Source of the DNA: Clostridiaceae bacterium | GTDB lineage: Bacteria; Bacillota; Clostridia; Peptostreptococcales; Tindalliaceae | Direction of reading: 5' to 3' | DNA: 64,000 nt | Assembly: GCA_011390155.1 (NCBI GenBank) | Contig: JAABSW010000003.1 | Coordinates: forward strand, 1 to 64,000 | Part shown: positions 43,801-53,821 of the stretch, one piece after another | Position numbering within the stretch: position 1 is the first letter of the stretch | How the letters are laid out: each line of letters starts with the position of its first letter | Made by a program: the position numbers and the translations under genes | The notes under the pieces: generated by a model | The model's database searches: none | What the model was told of the DNA's origin: nothing | Seen by the model: only the letters and a program-made list of their open reading frames with translations

Positions 43801-43872
43801 CTAACACTGGTGGTATTACCAATTGCATACATTATGACAGCCAATCCGGTGCAAAGAGAAGAAAGCGTGTAA
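40831..43872 (+). CDS. RND family efflux transporter permease (AcrB-like)
   Basis: 1013 aa; YYITPKQEYPDIKPPMAMVTTLYPGA; IIALGMLVDNAIVVSDAI; GIVVNNAIILLDYI. Confidence 0.93.
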   Translation: MTRILRAVLRHRLVVGLLAVIIVIAGLLNYYITPKQEYPDIKPPMAMVTTLYPGAIPEDVERLVTRKIEEEVETIPGYKRSQSRSMNGFSVVVVELEYGTPVDETWQDLRNQMADLRSELPSEIQEIHINTELDKTAGFIFALSSDVHDMRLLMPLAEQLKESLTELSGVTNVEVMGDIEKQIRVRINTSELNRLPVSLNQISEMIQAQAASIPLGELSPSPGERVRVNVSRGIQSVEDVSQLIVLASPETGETLSLGQIADIQLIEKEDQQEIWHEGKPAVIITGYFAEERNVLFIGNEIQGVFDDYLHSLPQGVLLEKLLFQPDDISRNVNSFALNLLQGIVFVVIVVFLGMGLRNSMVVSSAIPLSILMTFTLLQMFDIMIHQMSIAALIIALGMLVDNAIVVSDAIQVRIDLGEERVVACIRGTRDVSVPVLTSTLTTVGAFLPLLMLNSIAGEYIKSVPQIVIIALASSYLVSVFFVPTAALLFFKPQINKGRTQKVRETFYRLVDRGINNPRSSLTLLALMAVITVFLGLQLGLQFFPKADTDLVYIDIHTELDQGSSHTAHVAHQVDEILAQYPEVTQQSISVSHGFPKFYNTLPVPSQSRNYGQIVFRTDLEKSNQFKNMMQFTNALQRQMDHEILGARVEVKLLEQADPIAAPVLARVSGGSDEERQQAAQYIRHELEAIEGTINVQDDFREFVYEYQVTPNDLASLRLGITRQQIAGELSLAMMGREVTNVTMDDSEVDVYLESDLRDDDQLASFGIMSNITGQKVPLHQMAVIDALPRLTEIRKESGLKTIIVKSDVVDGYNAVAIQSRLQQIIEDKMPEGIVITYAGEREEIVKYFGEVGVSAIFAVMIILMILVLQFGGLRLPLLILLTIPFSAVGSIAGLWVFNQPLSFTALLGLVSLFGIVVNNAIILLDYIEYEVKQGKLPLEACRRAVALRLRPILLTTTTTIMGLVPLILSGSHLFTPMAVALMSGLAVSTFLTLVVLPIAYIMTANPVQREESV

Positions 43873-43884
43873 AGGAGCTGAGTC

Positions 43885-46800
43885 ATGGAAGAACAAGCTA
43901 AGATAGAACACCTGGAAGATGCGCTTCAAAAATACAGACTGATTTTTCAGCATGCCCCATTGGGCATCTACCATGTTGACATGCAGGGTTTTATCACCGA
44001 TTGTAATAAACAACTGGCAGAAATTATGGGAACCGAACCAAGTGCCATCATTGGTATTAATGTGCTGGCGTTGGAAGACCAGGCCTACATGGATGCTGTG
44101 CAAGATGCCATGGCAGGTAATCTGTCTGTTTATGAAGGCACCTATGAATCCATCCTCGGCGGTAAAAACATTTGTCTGAGAGCGCTCTTTGCCCCAGCTG
44201 AAAAAAACAGCCAGGGAACCCATGAAGTGGTGGCCATTCTTGAAGATGTGACAGAGGCAAAGGAAGCCGAGGAGAAACTTCGAAAAAGTGAAGAACGCCG
44301 GCAAATTGCCCTTGAAAACAGTGGCGACGGCGTCTGGGACTGGCATATTCCTTCTGGCGAAACCCATGTGACAGAAAACTGGCTGGAGATTCTTGGCTAC
44401 CAGCAAGAGGAGATTGATTATAAAATTAAGGGTTTTAATGCCTATGTTCACCCGGAAGACCGCGCCGCTGTGGTGACCCAATTGGAGGCGTTCAGCCGGG
44501 GCCAGGTGGAGCGGTTGAACATGCTTTTTCGAATGCGCTGTAAAAATGGCGCCTATAAATGGTTTTCCACCATCGGAAAAATGGTGGAGTGGACCGGCCT
44601 GAAAGAACCCTTGCGGGCCATTGGCACGCACCGGGATGTGACAGAGCAACAGCAGATGGTGGAAGCCTTGAGCGAAAGCGAACGCAGCAAATCAGTCCTG
44701 TTGTCCAACCTACCCGGAATGGCATACCGTTGTGAGTACAAAGACCATCAATGGGAGATGACCTACATTTCCGAAGGCTGTTACGACTTGACGGGCTATC
44801 ATCCCGAAAAACTGCGACTGAACAGCTCCTCCCTGAAAACCCTCATTCTTCCAGAAAACATGATTCACCCTGACTATCGGGAAGCCCTTTGGGAAAAGTG
44901 GCTGCAGATGATGCGTGAAGAGCACGTCTTTCGCAGCGAATACCCCATTATCACAGCCAACCAACAGATCCGATGGGTGTGGGAACAGGGCAGAATACTA
45001 ACAGATGACCTGGGCCGGGTTAAAGCGCTGGAATGTTTTGTAACGGACATTACGGAACGAAAAGCGGCAGAAGAAAAAAACAGGCAGCTGGACCAGCTTA
45101 AAGACGAGTTTTTGGCCAACACCTCCCACGAACTGAGAACACCTTTGAATGGCATCATTACCATCGTTGAATCTTTGATCAAGGGCATAGGCGGACCATT
45201 ATCACCAGAACAGGAAAAAAACCTGCAACTGGTGAGAATCAGCGCCCGCAGGCTGTCGGCCCTTGTCAATGATATTCTTGATTTTTCCAGGATTAAGCAC
45301 CATGATTTACGATTGCACCTGAGACCTGTGGACCTTTACAGCCAGGTTGAAATTATCATAGAACTTCTGAAAAATCAGGCATCAATGAAGCACATTGTAT
45401 TATTGAACAAAATGCAAAAAGAAAGTCCCATGGTATTGGCCGATGAGAACAGGCTGAGCCAAATTCTGTTCAACCTGGTGGGCAACGCTCTTCGTTATAC
45501 CCAGGAAGGAACTGTGGCCATCACGGGTAAAGTGAAGGAAGACATGATGACTGTCACTGTAACAGATACGGGAATTGGCATACCGGAAGATCGACTAGAC
45601 AGTCTGTTTGAGTATTATGAACAGGCAGGATTGTCTCCAGAGCGGGAATACATGGGTACTGGCCTTGGGCTTCCCATCAGCAGAAAACTGGTGGAACTTC
45701 ACGGCGGCAAACTTGAAGTATCCTCTATAGTTGGCCAGGGGAGTGCTTTTACTTTTTCGCTGCCTTTGATGAAAAGTGTTCCGGATGAAACATGGGAAAG
45801 ATTGCCGGATGAAGCCAAGTCTGATACTGATCATACTGACCAGTCTATGACAGTGCCCGTACTCTTTGATAACGAGGAACTATTAATGAGTCACCCCACT
45901 GGTAAATCAGGAGAATTTACAGTGATGGTGGTGGACGATGAACCCGTTAACATCCAATCGCTGATGAATGTATTATCGCTAAAGGGCATTAATGTAGTAC
46001 CAGCTTCCAACGGTGAACAGGCATTGAAAATTTTAAAAGGAAGCGCAAGACCTGATTTGTGTATTATTGACATAATGATGCCGAAGATGAATGGGTTTGA
46101 ACTCTGTAAACAGATTAGAAAACGTTTCACTGGTTTTGAAGTGCCCGTCATTTTTTTGACTGCCAGGTATGGTGAAGATGACATTCGGGCAGGCTTTGCA
46201 GCCGGCGGCAATGATTTCTTACATAAACCTTTTGAAGAAGCAGAATTAATTGCCAGGGTGGAGACATTGCTTAACCTTAAGAAATCTGTGGAAAAAGCCA
46301 TGGCAACGGAAATTGCTTTCCTGCAGGCACAAATTAAACCTCATTTCTTGTACAATGCGCTAAACACCATAGCAGCCTATTGTGAAACAGAAAGTGAAAA
46401 AGCGGGAGAGTTGATCTTATCCTTGTCCACTTATTTGCGGGGCAGTTTATCCTTTGAGAACCTGCAGGACACCATATCCCTGGCCCAGGAACTTGGCTTG
46501 ACCAAAGCTTATGCAGAAATTGAGAAAGCAAGGTTTCCTAATTTAAAAATAGAGTATAACATCGAAGTGGACGATCAACTGACACTTCCACCACTGACAA
46601 TACAACCCCTTGTTGAAAACGCCATAAGGCATGGGGTCTGCAAGAAAAAAACAGGGGGTACAGTAAGGGTACATGTTACGACAAACCCGGAAGGAACAGT
46701 CATTCTTGTGGAAGACGATGGTGTGGGAACGGAAGTTGAAAAACTGAAAAAAAGCATCAATCAGGGCATGTGCGGTAAACATGTAGGACTTTGCAACATA

Positions 46801-46905
46801 CAGAACCGACTTAACAGAATGTATGGAAAAGGTCTTGAAGTGGAAAGTGAACCTGGTCAGGGAACCAGAATGAAATTTTTCATTCCCAGTGAGCACAGAT
46901 CATAA
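43885..46905 (+). CDS. Hybrid histidine kinase with two kinase cores (PAS repeats, HisKA-HATPase, REC, LytS-type His_kinase-HATPase)
   Basis: NTSHELRTPLNGIITIV; REC VMVVDDEPVN...DIMMPKMNG; second core QIKPHFLYNALNTIAAYC...LVENAIRHGV. Confidence 0.93.
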   Translation: MEEQAKIEHLEDALQKYRLIFQHAPLGIYHVDMQGFITDCNKQLAEIMGTEPSAIIGINVLALEDQAYMDAVQDAMAGNLSVYEGTYESILGGKNICLRALFAPAEKNSQGTHEVVAILEDVTEAKEAEEKLRKSEERRQIALENSGDGVWDWHIPSGETHVTENWLEILGYQQEEIDYKIKGFNAYVHPEDRAAVVTQLEAFSRGQVERLNMLFRMRCKNGAYKWFSTIGKMVEWTGLKEPLRAIGTHRDVTEQQQMVEALSESERSKSVLLSNLPGMAYRCEYKDHQWEMTYISEGCYDLTGYHPEKLRLNSSSLKTLILPENMIHPDYREALWEKWLQMMREEHVFRSEYPIITANQQIRWVWEQGRILTDDLGRVKALECFVTDITERKAAEEKNRQLDQLKDEFLANTSHELRTPLNGIITIVESLIKGIGGPLSPEQEKNLQLVRISARRLSALVNDILDFSRIKHHDLRLHLRPVDLYSQVEIIIELLKNQASMKHIVLLNKMQKESPMVLADENRLSQILFNLVGNALRYTQEGTVAITGKVKEDMMTVTVTDTGIGIPEDRLDSLFEYYEQAGLSPEREYMGTGLGLPISRKLVELHGGKLEVSSIVGQGSAFTFSLPLMKSVPDETWERLPDEAKSDTDHTDQSMTVPVLFDNEELLMSHPTGKSGEFTVMVVDDEPVNIQSLMNVLSLKGINVVPASNGEQALKILKGSARPDLCIIDIMMPKMNGFELCKQIRKRFTGFEVPVIFLTARYGEDDIRAGFAAGGNDFLHKPFEEAELIARVETLLNLKKSVEKAMATEIAFLQAQIKPHFLYNALNTIAAYCETESEKAGELILSLSTYLRGSLSFENLQDTISLAQELGLTKAYAEIEKARFPNLKIEYNIEVDDQLTLPPLTIQPLVENAIRHGVCKKKTGGTVRVHVTTNPEGTVILVEDDGVGTEVEKLKKSINQGMCGKHVGLCNIQNRLNRMYGKGLEVESEPGQGTRMKFFIPSEHRS

Positions 46906-48038
46906 TGACCAATCAGGAGGAACCAAGGATGCTAAACGTAATTGTGATTGATGATGAACCCATGTCAGTCAATCGACTAACGGGTTTGCTCAATAAAACC
47001 GGCATGGTTAAAGTGGTTTGTGGTTTCACAGACCCGGAAGAAGCATTGTTGTCCAGGGTGGCTGGAAACATTGACATAGCTTTTGTTGACATCGAAATGC
47101 CAACGATGACAGGTTTAGTGTTGGCAGAGAAATTGCAAGAACAAAATCCCGGGTTGGAGGTCGTCATGGTAACGGCCCACGACCATTATGCCCTGGAAGC
47201 CTTTCAGGCCCACGCAGTTGGTTACCTGTTAAAGCCTGTGGCCCTTGAAGCCGTGATCCGTCAGTTAGAGAAGATGAATCAAAAAAGGGTGAGTAGAAAT
47301 TATTCAACTGAGACAATGTTATTAACCATCCAGACATTTGGGCAGTTTCAATGTTTCACTGACAATGGCAAACCAGACTATTTTAGTTGGCGAACAGCCA
47401 AGGCGAAAGAATTGCTGGCTTTTCTTCATTACCACCAGGGAAGTCCTGTCTCAAGGGATGTCATACTGGAAAACTTGTGGCCGGACATGGCGTTGGACAG
47501 AGCTGTTAAAAATTTTCACGCAACAAACTACTATTTGCGAGAGACCCTGAAAAAGCGAAACATGGATCACCTGTTGGAACGTAAAAACGGCACCTATCGA
47601 CTGAAGTGGGAAGAAGTGATGAGTGACGAGAGCACATATATTGAAGCTGTTACAAAAATGGTCAAAGGCAAGTGCTCTGTTGAAATTTTGGAAAATATTC
47701 TTAAGCTCCATAAATACACTTATTGCGGCCATGATGATTATCGCTGGGCAGATGACAGACGTAATCACTATGAAAGCATGTACCTGCGAGCGCTGGATAC
47801 CTTGTCAGAAATACTTGACGATATTGATGATGATAAACGAAGGCTCCACATACTGTTGGAAATGGCCAAACAAGATCCCTACAATGAGAAAGTCCATGAG
47901 CAAATCATCGAGGTACACCTGAAAACAAAACACATTGAAGCTGCCAGGCAGCATTTTGACCATTTGGAAAAATTGTTCAAGGAAGAATTAGGCATTGAAG
48001 TACCAAGTCATTTGCGTCAAAAAATCAGGAACGCTTAA
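46905..48038 (+). CDS. Response regulator, REC + winged-helix + BTAD (SARP-like)
   Basis: VIVIDDEPMSVNRL...FVDIEMPTMTG...GYLLKPV; LLAFLHYHQGSPVSRDVILENLWPD; C-terminal TPR-like BTAD. Confidence 0.88.
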   Translation: MTNQEEPRMLNVIVIDDEPMSVNRLTGLLNKTGMVKVVCGFTDPEEALLSRVAGNIDIAFVDIEMPTMTGLVLAEKLQEQNPGLEVVMVTAHDHYALEAFQAHAVGYLLKPVALEAVIRQLEKMNQKRVSRNYSTETMLLTIQTFGQFQCFTDNGKPDYFSWRTAKAKELLAFLHYHQGSPVSRDVILENLWPDMALDRAVKNFHATNYYLRETLKKRNMDHLLERKNGTYRLKWEEVMSDESTYIEAVTKMVKGKCSVEILENILKLHKYTYCGHDDYRWADDRRNHYESMYLRALDTLSEILDDIDDDKRRLHILLEMAKQDPYNEKVHEQIIEVHLKTKHIEAARQHFDHLEKLFKEELGIEVPSHLRQKIRNA

Positions 48039-48058
48039 CGACATATGTGACATTCATG

Positions 48059-48115
48059 AACCCTTTCAGGTCAAGCAGATGAAACGCTGCAGGCCTGAGG
48101 GGTTTTCTTTTTTGA
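48059..48115 (+). terminator. Likely terminator after the response regulator gene
   Basis: AACCCTTTCAGG...CCTGAGGGGTTTTCTTTTTT. Confidence 0.6.
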
Positions 48116-48146
48116 CTTTGTGCAGGGAAGTTATGCAGGGAAGTGA

Positions 48147-48175
48147 TTGACAACCTATACCTTAACCAGTAAAAT
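48147..48175 (+). promoter_or_regulatory. SigmaA-type promoter upstream of the MCP gene
   Basis: TTGACA-N17-TAAAAT. Confidence 0.65.
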
Positions 48176-48235
48176 AGGGATTTGTGAGCCAGGTTATTTA
48201 GTAAAAACTACACAAAAAACAATAGGAGTGAGAAA

Positions 48236-50239
48236 ATGAAATTATCAACAAAAATATTCGTGTCTGTGTTGTTGGTTGCAGCACTGATTTCAGCGGTCAT
48301 GGGAAGTTATGGTTATCGCTACAGCCGTCAATTGGCGATGGACTTGGTAAGGGACCAAATGTCTTCAGAAATTCATGGGATTAAAGAGATCATTGAATCC
48401 AGTGAGCAGACCATGGCCATTACAAGGGCCGAATTAGACAATAAAAACACAGCATTGGCCTGGAGTGTGGCAGAGCTGATAGCAGAAAATCCGGAAAGAA
48501 TGGATACTGATTCATTGGCAGCCTATGCACAACTGTTGAATGTGGACGAAATTCATGTCACCGATGAAAATGGGGTGTTGATGTACGGGAATATACCCGA
48601 TTTTTTTGGATTTGATTTTCGCGAAACAGACCAGACAAAGCCCTTCTTATTTTTGCTTGAATCCACTGATGCTTTTTTTGTACAAGAACCTGAGGCAAGG
48701 GGCACTGATGGGCTGGCTTTTCAATATGTGGGCGTTTCCAGGATTGATGAACCCGGTATTGTGCAAATTGGTATTACAGCAGAAACCATTGAATCACTCA
48801 TGAGCTTAATGGATGTGCAAAGTGCCATGGAAGGGGTCCAGGTTGGACAAAGCGGCTATGGCTACATCATTGATGAAGAAGGAATTGTCACAGTTCACAG
48901 TGACCCTGAACAGGTGGGACTGGATATTCGTACAATGCCCTGGGGTGCTGAAGTTTTGGACAATGGAGTGAGGGAAATCACTTACCTGCATCAGGAAGAA
49001 GAAATATTTACTACTTTTCAGGAATACAATGGTCGATTAATTGCTGCAGCAATCCCAACAGAAGAGTTTGACAGCCGGGTGGTGGCTTTCCGTAACCAGA
49101 TGATTCTTTTTGCCTTGGCGGTTCTTCTCATCAGCGGAATAGCCTCTTGGGTTTTGGTTAGGAGACAGCTGACAAGGCCCCTTAATCGCTTTATGGAAGT
49201 GGTTGGGAAATTGGGTGAAGGTGATCTGACAGTGGTGTTTGACAGTCAGTCAAAGGATGAAATCGGACAGCTGGGTACTCATTTCAACCGGACTGTAAAA
49301 GGCATGCGTGAGATGATTCATGCAACAAAAATGCAGTCACAACAATTGATTGAAAACGCGGCGCAATTGAACAAAAATACAGAGGAAACAGCCCTGTCCA
49401 TCGATGAAGTGGCCCGTGCGGTGGAAGAGCTTGCCAATGGTGCAGCAAGTCAGGCTGAAGAAGCTGGTGAAAGCACACAACGCTTAATGGAGCTGGAAGA
49501 ACAGGTGCAAAATCTGAAAGACAGTGCAGAGAAAATGAAAGAACAGTCGGTTAAAGCGGCTACTACCAGTCAGGAATCGATGAAAACATTGGAAAAACTG
49601 GCTGATGATTTTAAAACCAATGCAGCTGTATCAGGAGAAGTTGCTGTACAAATCCAGGAATTGGAACAGAAATCTGCTTCAATTGGACAAATTGTCAATG
49701 TCATCCAAAGTATTGCAGAGCAGACCAACCTACTGGCGTTGAACGCCGCCATTGAAGCTGCCAGAGCAGGAGAAGCTGGCAGAGGGTTTGCCGTGGTGGC
49801 GGATGAAGTACGAAAACTGGCAGAACAAACGACTGAATCAACAGCGAGCATTGAACAGATTACTTCAGAAATACAACACGATATCCAGGTTGCCAGCGAA
49901 AAGATGGATGAAGCCAAGCGAATGGTCCACCTTTCAACAAGCGCAGTTCGTGAAGTGGATGAAGCTTTCAAATCAAACGATGCTTCGTTGCAGCAAATTA
50001 TTGGAGAAGTTGAAACCTCTTTCGGTCATGTGGAGAAAGTATCAGCATGCAAAGACGCATTGTCTGTTTCTGTAGAAACCATTGCCTCTGTGACGGAAGA
50101 ATCTTCTGCTTCATCACAGGAAGTTTCAGCCTCTGTGGAAGAGCAAACAGCGACCATCTCAGAAATTGCAAGAATGACGGAAGTGCTAAAGGGAATCGCT
50201 GAAAAGCTGGATGCCAGCATGCAAGGATTTAAAGCGTAA
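48236..50239 (+). CDS. Methyl-accepting chemotaxis protein (dCache-like sensor, HAMP, MA domain)
   Basis: [29 protein letters not shown]; signalling hairpin [40 protein letters not shown]. Confidence 0.95.
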   Translation: MKLSTKIFVSVLLVAALISAVMGSYGYRYSRQLAMDLVRDQMSSEIHGIKEIIESSEQTMAITRAELDNKNTALAWSVAELIAENPERMDTDSLAAYAQLLNVDEIHVTDENGVLMYGNIPDFFGFDFRETDQTKPFLFLLESTDAFFVQEPEARGTDGLAFQYVGVSRIDEPGIVQIGITAETIESLMSLMDVQSAMEGVQVGQSGYGYIIDEEGIVTVHSDPEQVGLDIRTMPWGAEVLDNGVREITYLHQEEEIFTTFQEYNGRLIAAAIPTEEFDSRVVAFRNQMILFALAVLLISGIASWVLVRRQLTRPLNRFMEVVGKLGEGDLTVVFDSQSKDEIGQLGTHFNRTVKGMREMIHATKMQSQQLIENAAQLNKNTEETALSIDEVARAVEELANGAASQAEEAGESTQRLMELEEQVQNLKDSAEKMKEQSVKAATTSQESMKTLEKLADDFKTNAAVSGEVAVQIQELEQKSASIGQIVNVIQSIAEQTNLLALNAAIEAARAGEAGRGFAVVADEVRKLAEQTTESTASIEQITSEIQHDIQVASEKMDEAKRMVHLSTSAVREVDEAFKSNDASLQQIIGEVETSFGHVEKVSACKDALSVSVETIASVTEESSASSQEVSASVEEQTATISEIARMTEVLKGIAEKLDASMQGFKA

Positions 50240-50264
50240 AGATAAACAATAAATAAACCATGAC

Positions 50265-50325
50265 ATAATCCCTCTATGGTCTGCAGAAGCATCTCTGCAG
50301 GTCTGAGAGGGATTATATTTTCGTC
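50265..50325 (+). terminator. Likely terminator after the MCP gene
   Basis: ATAATCCCTCT...AGAGGGATTAT long hairpin followed by a T-rich stretch. Confidence 0.6.
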
Positions 50326-50371
50326 TTTCTGACAGAGAAGTGATTGATAACCTATTGAAGGGTATTTAAGA

Positions 50372-50459
50372 AAGTAGATGCCGCAAATGTACCATTTGAT
50401 GGCAGATACTTAGTTTGGTCATCGAGAGACGTAGCGGTAGTTATCGGATCAAAGATCCA
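50372..50459 (+). repeat. Element B copy 1: conserved 5'-UTR element upstream of nfo
   Basis: AAGTAGATGCCGCAAATGTACCATTTGATGGCAGATACTTAGTTT...GACGTAGCGGTAGTTATC; near-identical blocks at 63021-63137. Confidence 0.7.
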
Positions 50460-50481
50460 ATTTAATCGAAGGAGGCTTTCA

Positions 50482-51312
50482 ATGTTCACAATAGGTTGTC
50501 ACTTATCCATCTCAAAAGGATTCTATCAGGCAGGTTTGAACGCAGTTTCCATCGGGGCCAATACCTTTCAGTTTTTCACAAGAAACCCTCGTGGTGGAAA
50601 AGCGAAGGAAATAGATACCGAAGATGTGAAACAACTTCAGGATCTAATGATCCAGCAGCGGTTTGGTCCACTTGTGGCGCATGGGGCCTACACCATGAAC
50701 CTTTGCTCTGACAAACCTGCTACACGTGGGTTTGCGAAAATGATTTTCAAAGATGATTTGGAAAGACTGAAACATTTTCCAGGCACCAGGTATGTGTTTC
50801 ACCCTGGATCCCATGTGGGTCAGGGAAAAGAGCAGGGGGTGGAGCTGATCGTAGCGGCACTGAATGAACTGTTGCCAGAAGACCTGGATAACTGGGTGTT
50901 GCTTGAAGGAATGTCCGGTAAAGGTTCGGAAGTGGGGGGAACCCTGGAAGAACTCAAAGCAATCATAGAAGGTGTAAAACATTCAGACCACCTGGGAATT
51001 TGTCTGGACAGCTGTCATTTATATGCTGCCGGTTATGATGTGGTCAATGACCTGGAGGGGGTAATCAAACAGGTTGATAAAACGGTGGGTTTACATAAAC
51101 TGAAAGCCTTTCACCTGAATGACAGCATGACGGATTTTGCATCAAACAAAGACAGGCACGCTGTCATTGGAGAGGGTTCTTTAGGGCTTGAGGCCATTGA
51201 GAACATCATCAACCATTCAGCCTTGAATCATCTTCCCTTCAACCTGGAAACCCCCAACGAATTGGATGGTTACAAGGAAGAAATAAAGACGTTGAAGGCA
51301 TTGATCAGGTAA
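50482..51312 (+). CDS. nfo: Deoxyribonuclease IV (AP endonuclease, Nfo family)
   Basis: IGCHLSISKGFYQAGLNAVSIGANTFQFFTRNPRGGKAK; FHPGSH; LEGMSGKGSEVGG; CLDSCHLYAAGYD. Confidence 0.95.
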   Translation: MFTIGCHLSISKGFYQAGLNAVSIGANTFQFFTRNPRGGKAKEIDTEDVKQLQDLMIQQRFGPLVAHGAYTMNLCSDKPATRGFAKMIFKDDLERLKHFPGTRYVFHPGSHVGQGKEQGVELIVAALNELLPEDLDNWVLLEGMSGKGSEVGGTLEELKAIIEGVKHSDHLGICLDSCHLYAAGYDVVNDLEGVIKQVDKTVGLHKLKAFHLNDSMTDFASNKDRHAVIGEGSLGLEAIENIINHSALNHLPFNLETPNELDGYKEEIKTLKALIR

Positions 51313-51420
51313 TAGCACTTGCTATCCCATGCTTTTCTTTTTTTCAGATATAATCGAAAAGGAAACAAACTGCCAGGGCAATACGTCATAATAAGTAAGA
51401 TCCGAAAGGAGGTACAGCCG

Positions 51421-51873
51421 ATGGTGGTTTCACTACTTATTCCACTGGGCGTCATAGCAGTGATCATTTTGGTCATTGCAGGGGCTAAAAGTGGATCACA
51501 ACAGGGAGGGGAAGACATGATAAAAAATGTTTACATTTACGTGGTACTTTTTGCAACGCTAATGATGTCTATTGGCGGAAGTGTCGGCGTGTTTATGGCT
51601 GCAGCAGATATGGTGGCACCGGCGCCCTATTATCAATCCTATGAAGAGTATCGACGCTGGGGGTTGGAGGGTGAACTGAAGGGCATTGAGGATGCTGAAG
51701 TTCCGGTCGAGGAAGAAGAGATTCGCCAACGCTATGAAGAGATGATCGAGACTGAAAACAGAAGACAAGTGGAGAGGGCCAAAAATTCATTGATAAAAAG
51801 CTTGGGTTGGATTGCCATACCACTACCTGTTTTTATTTTCTTTTCGAGAAAGTTAAGAACGCGGGAGGCATAA
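51421..51873 (+). CDS. Hypothetical membrane protein
   Basis: Multiple TM segments, RBS AAAGGAGGTACAGCC; ATG at 51421 (ORF listed from 51319). Confidence 0.65.
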   Translation: MVVSLLIPLGVIAVIILVIAGAKSGSQQGGEDMIKNVYIYVVLFATLMMSIGGSVGVFMAAADMVAPAPYYQSYEEYRRWGLEGELKGIEDAEVPVEEEEIRQRYEEMIETENRRQVERAKNSLIKSLGWIAIPLPVFIFFSRKLRTREA

Positions 51874-51875
51874 CC

Positions 51876-52466
51876 GTGGCTAAATACAGCGTTAAACAAG
51901 AATTATCCCTGGAAGACTTTCAGAAAATGGAAGAGATGGAAGCTGCTTATTATAGCCAGGACTATATCACACCTGCTGAGGAAGCATATCAATGGCATCT
52001 GCATAAACCCTATACAGGCGTTGTGTTGGCTGACGGCGAAGTTATTGTGGGATTTCTGGACATTTTGCCCGTTGGACATGATCTGTTTAAATCAATTGTG
52101 GATGGCAGGTTTAATGACAGGGATCTCAGGGTGGAAAATGTACTCACGAAAGAACAAATGCTCGCAGAGGATCATCAACCCATTTCTTTGTTTGTGTCAT
52201 GCGCAGTTATTCATCCGAATTACAGAGGCAAAGGTGTTATGGCACAATTGTTCATGGAATATAGAAAGCAACTAATCAGGATGATCAACTGGGGTGTCGT
52301 ATTTCATCAGGTAGTGGGAGACTGTGTGACCCTTGAAGGCGAAATGTTTTCCCAAAAAATAGGCATGGCATTTATAGTTGAATCTGATCATGGGACAAAA
52401 ATATTCGCTGGACCATTTTCCCTGTTTGATAAGCAAACAAGTTTATTGGCTTCAACGCCTCGGTGA
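51876..52466 (+). CDS. GNAT-like N-acetyltransferase
   Basis: SCAVIHPNYRGKGVMAQLFMEYRKQLI resembles the acetyl-CoA binding motif; GTG start 51876 (ORF listed from 51807). Confidence 0.65.
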   Translation: MAKYSVKQELSLEDFQKMEEMEAAYYSQDYITPAEEAYQWHLHKPYTGVVLADGEVIVGFLDILPVGHDLFKSIVDGRFNDRDLRVENVLTKEQMLAEDHQPISLFVSCAVIHPNYRGKGVMAQLFMEYRKQLIRMINWGVVFHQVVGDCVTLEGEMFSQKIGMAFIVESDHGTKIFAGPFSLFDKQTSLLASTPR

Positions 52467-52645
52467 TTCTGGACAATAGAGCACCTAACTTACGTTTCTT
52501 TTAATGACCGTACCCTGTTGTGCGGTTTTTTTTTGCAATCAGGGGAGTATGATCATGAGAACGCTGTTTCAGGACATAGTATTACATTGAGAGTGTTGAT
52601 TACACTGTGATATAATTAAGAAAAGCAAGGGGGAAGGGTTGTTCC

Positions 52646-53776
52646 ATGAAACATGAAATAAACCAAATAACTGAACATTATGTGGTTGAACTCTACAAAA
52701 AACTTCATTTGATACCGGAAAAATCCTTTCAGGAGTATGAAACAGCCAAATTTGTGGCTGCGGAAATGGTCAAGTTAGGTATTAAAGTTAAAACCGGAAT
52801 TGCAGGTACAGGCGTGATTGGAACACTCACCACAGATAATCCCGGTCCGGTCATTGCTCTAAGGGCAGACATGGATGCCCTTTGTTTTGTGCACGATAAA
52901 AAAGAAGAGATGATACATGCCTGTGGCCACGATGCACATTCAGCCATGGTGCTGGGTGCAGCAAAACTACTGGTGGATGATCCGCCGGAGTGTGGAAGTG
53001 TGGTATTCCTTTTTCAACCTTCTGAAGAGAAACAGGATGGCTCCCGGCAGGTTATTGCCACAGGAGAGTTGGACCATGTAGATGAAATGGTGGGCATACA
53101 CGTTCGCCCGGCGGATGAACTGCCAGCCGGTCAGGCCACGCCTGCCCTGCTCCATGGTGCAGTTCAGATCATAAAAGCTGAGATCAAAGGGAGAAATGCC
53201 CATGGCGCAAGACCTCACTTGGGTGTGAATGCATTGGAAGCTTCAGTGTTGGCCGTTAACGCAGTCAATATGCTTCACTTTGATCCCAAGGTTCATCATT
53301 CCTTAAAAGTAACCCGGTTATTGGTGGAGGGAGAAACCTATAATCTAATACCAGACAAAGCTGAGTTACACATCGATGTGCGTGCCCAAACCAATACACT
53401 GATGCATGAAATGACAGAAAAAATCAGTCAGGCCATTTCCAGAAGTGCAGCTGCCCTGGAGGCAGAAACCATTATCGAAACAGTTGATTATACTCCTGCA
53501 GCCGAATACGATGAAAGTTTGGTGCAAACTGCTGCTGGTGCCATACGACATATAATGGGCACTTCAAGGCCGCCATTGTTGACACCAGGAGCAGAGGATT
53601 TCCATTTTTATGCTACCTATCTTAAGGTTAAGACCGCCTACATTGGATTGGGGGCAGGAGTAACACCGGGGCTTCATCATCCGAATTTTAAGCTGGAACA
53701 GGGTCAGCTTATAAAAGGAAGCATGATTTTAAAAACCATCGTGAAAGAACGGTTAAAAAATTCTCAGAAAGAGTAA
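52646..53776 (+). CDS. M20 family amidohydrolase
   Basis: LHLIPEKSFQEYETAKF; ALRADMDAL; HACGHDAHSAMVLGAAKLL; TPGAEDFHFY. Confidence 0.92.
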   Translation: MKHEINQITEHYVVELYKKLHLIPEKSFQEYETAKFVAAEMVKLGIKVKTGIAGTGVIGTLTTDNPGPVIALRADMDALCFVHDKKEEMIHACGHDAHSAMVLGAAKLLVDDPPECGSVVFLFQPSEEKQDGSRQVIATGELDHVDEMVGIHVRPADELPAGQATPALLHGAVQIIKAEIKGRNAHGARPHLGVNALEASVLAVNAVNMLHFDPKVHHSLKVTRLLVEGETYNLIPDKAELHIDVRAQTNTLMHEMTEKISQAISRSAAALEAETIIETVDYTPAAEYDESLVQTAAGAIRHIMGTSRPPLLTPGAEDFHFYATYLKVKTAYIGLGAGVTPGLHHPNFKLEQGQLIKGSMILKTIVKERLKNSQKE

Positions 53777-53821
53777 CAATGGACAACAGATTCATAACAA
53801 TAAAGGAGTGGGAACGTGGAC

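Noticed and set aside
50372-50459. Element B as a c-di-GMP (GEMM-I) or T-box riboswitch
   Set aside because: Lacks the GGGCAAA/GACGCAAAGCC core of GEMM-I and the T-box AGGGTGGTACCGCG sequence; left as an unassigned element.
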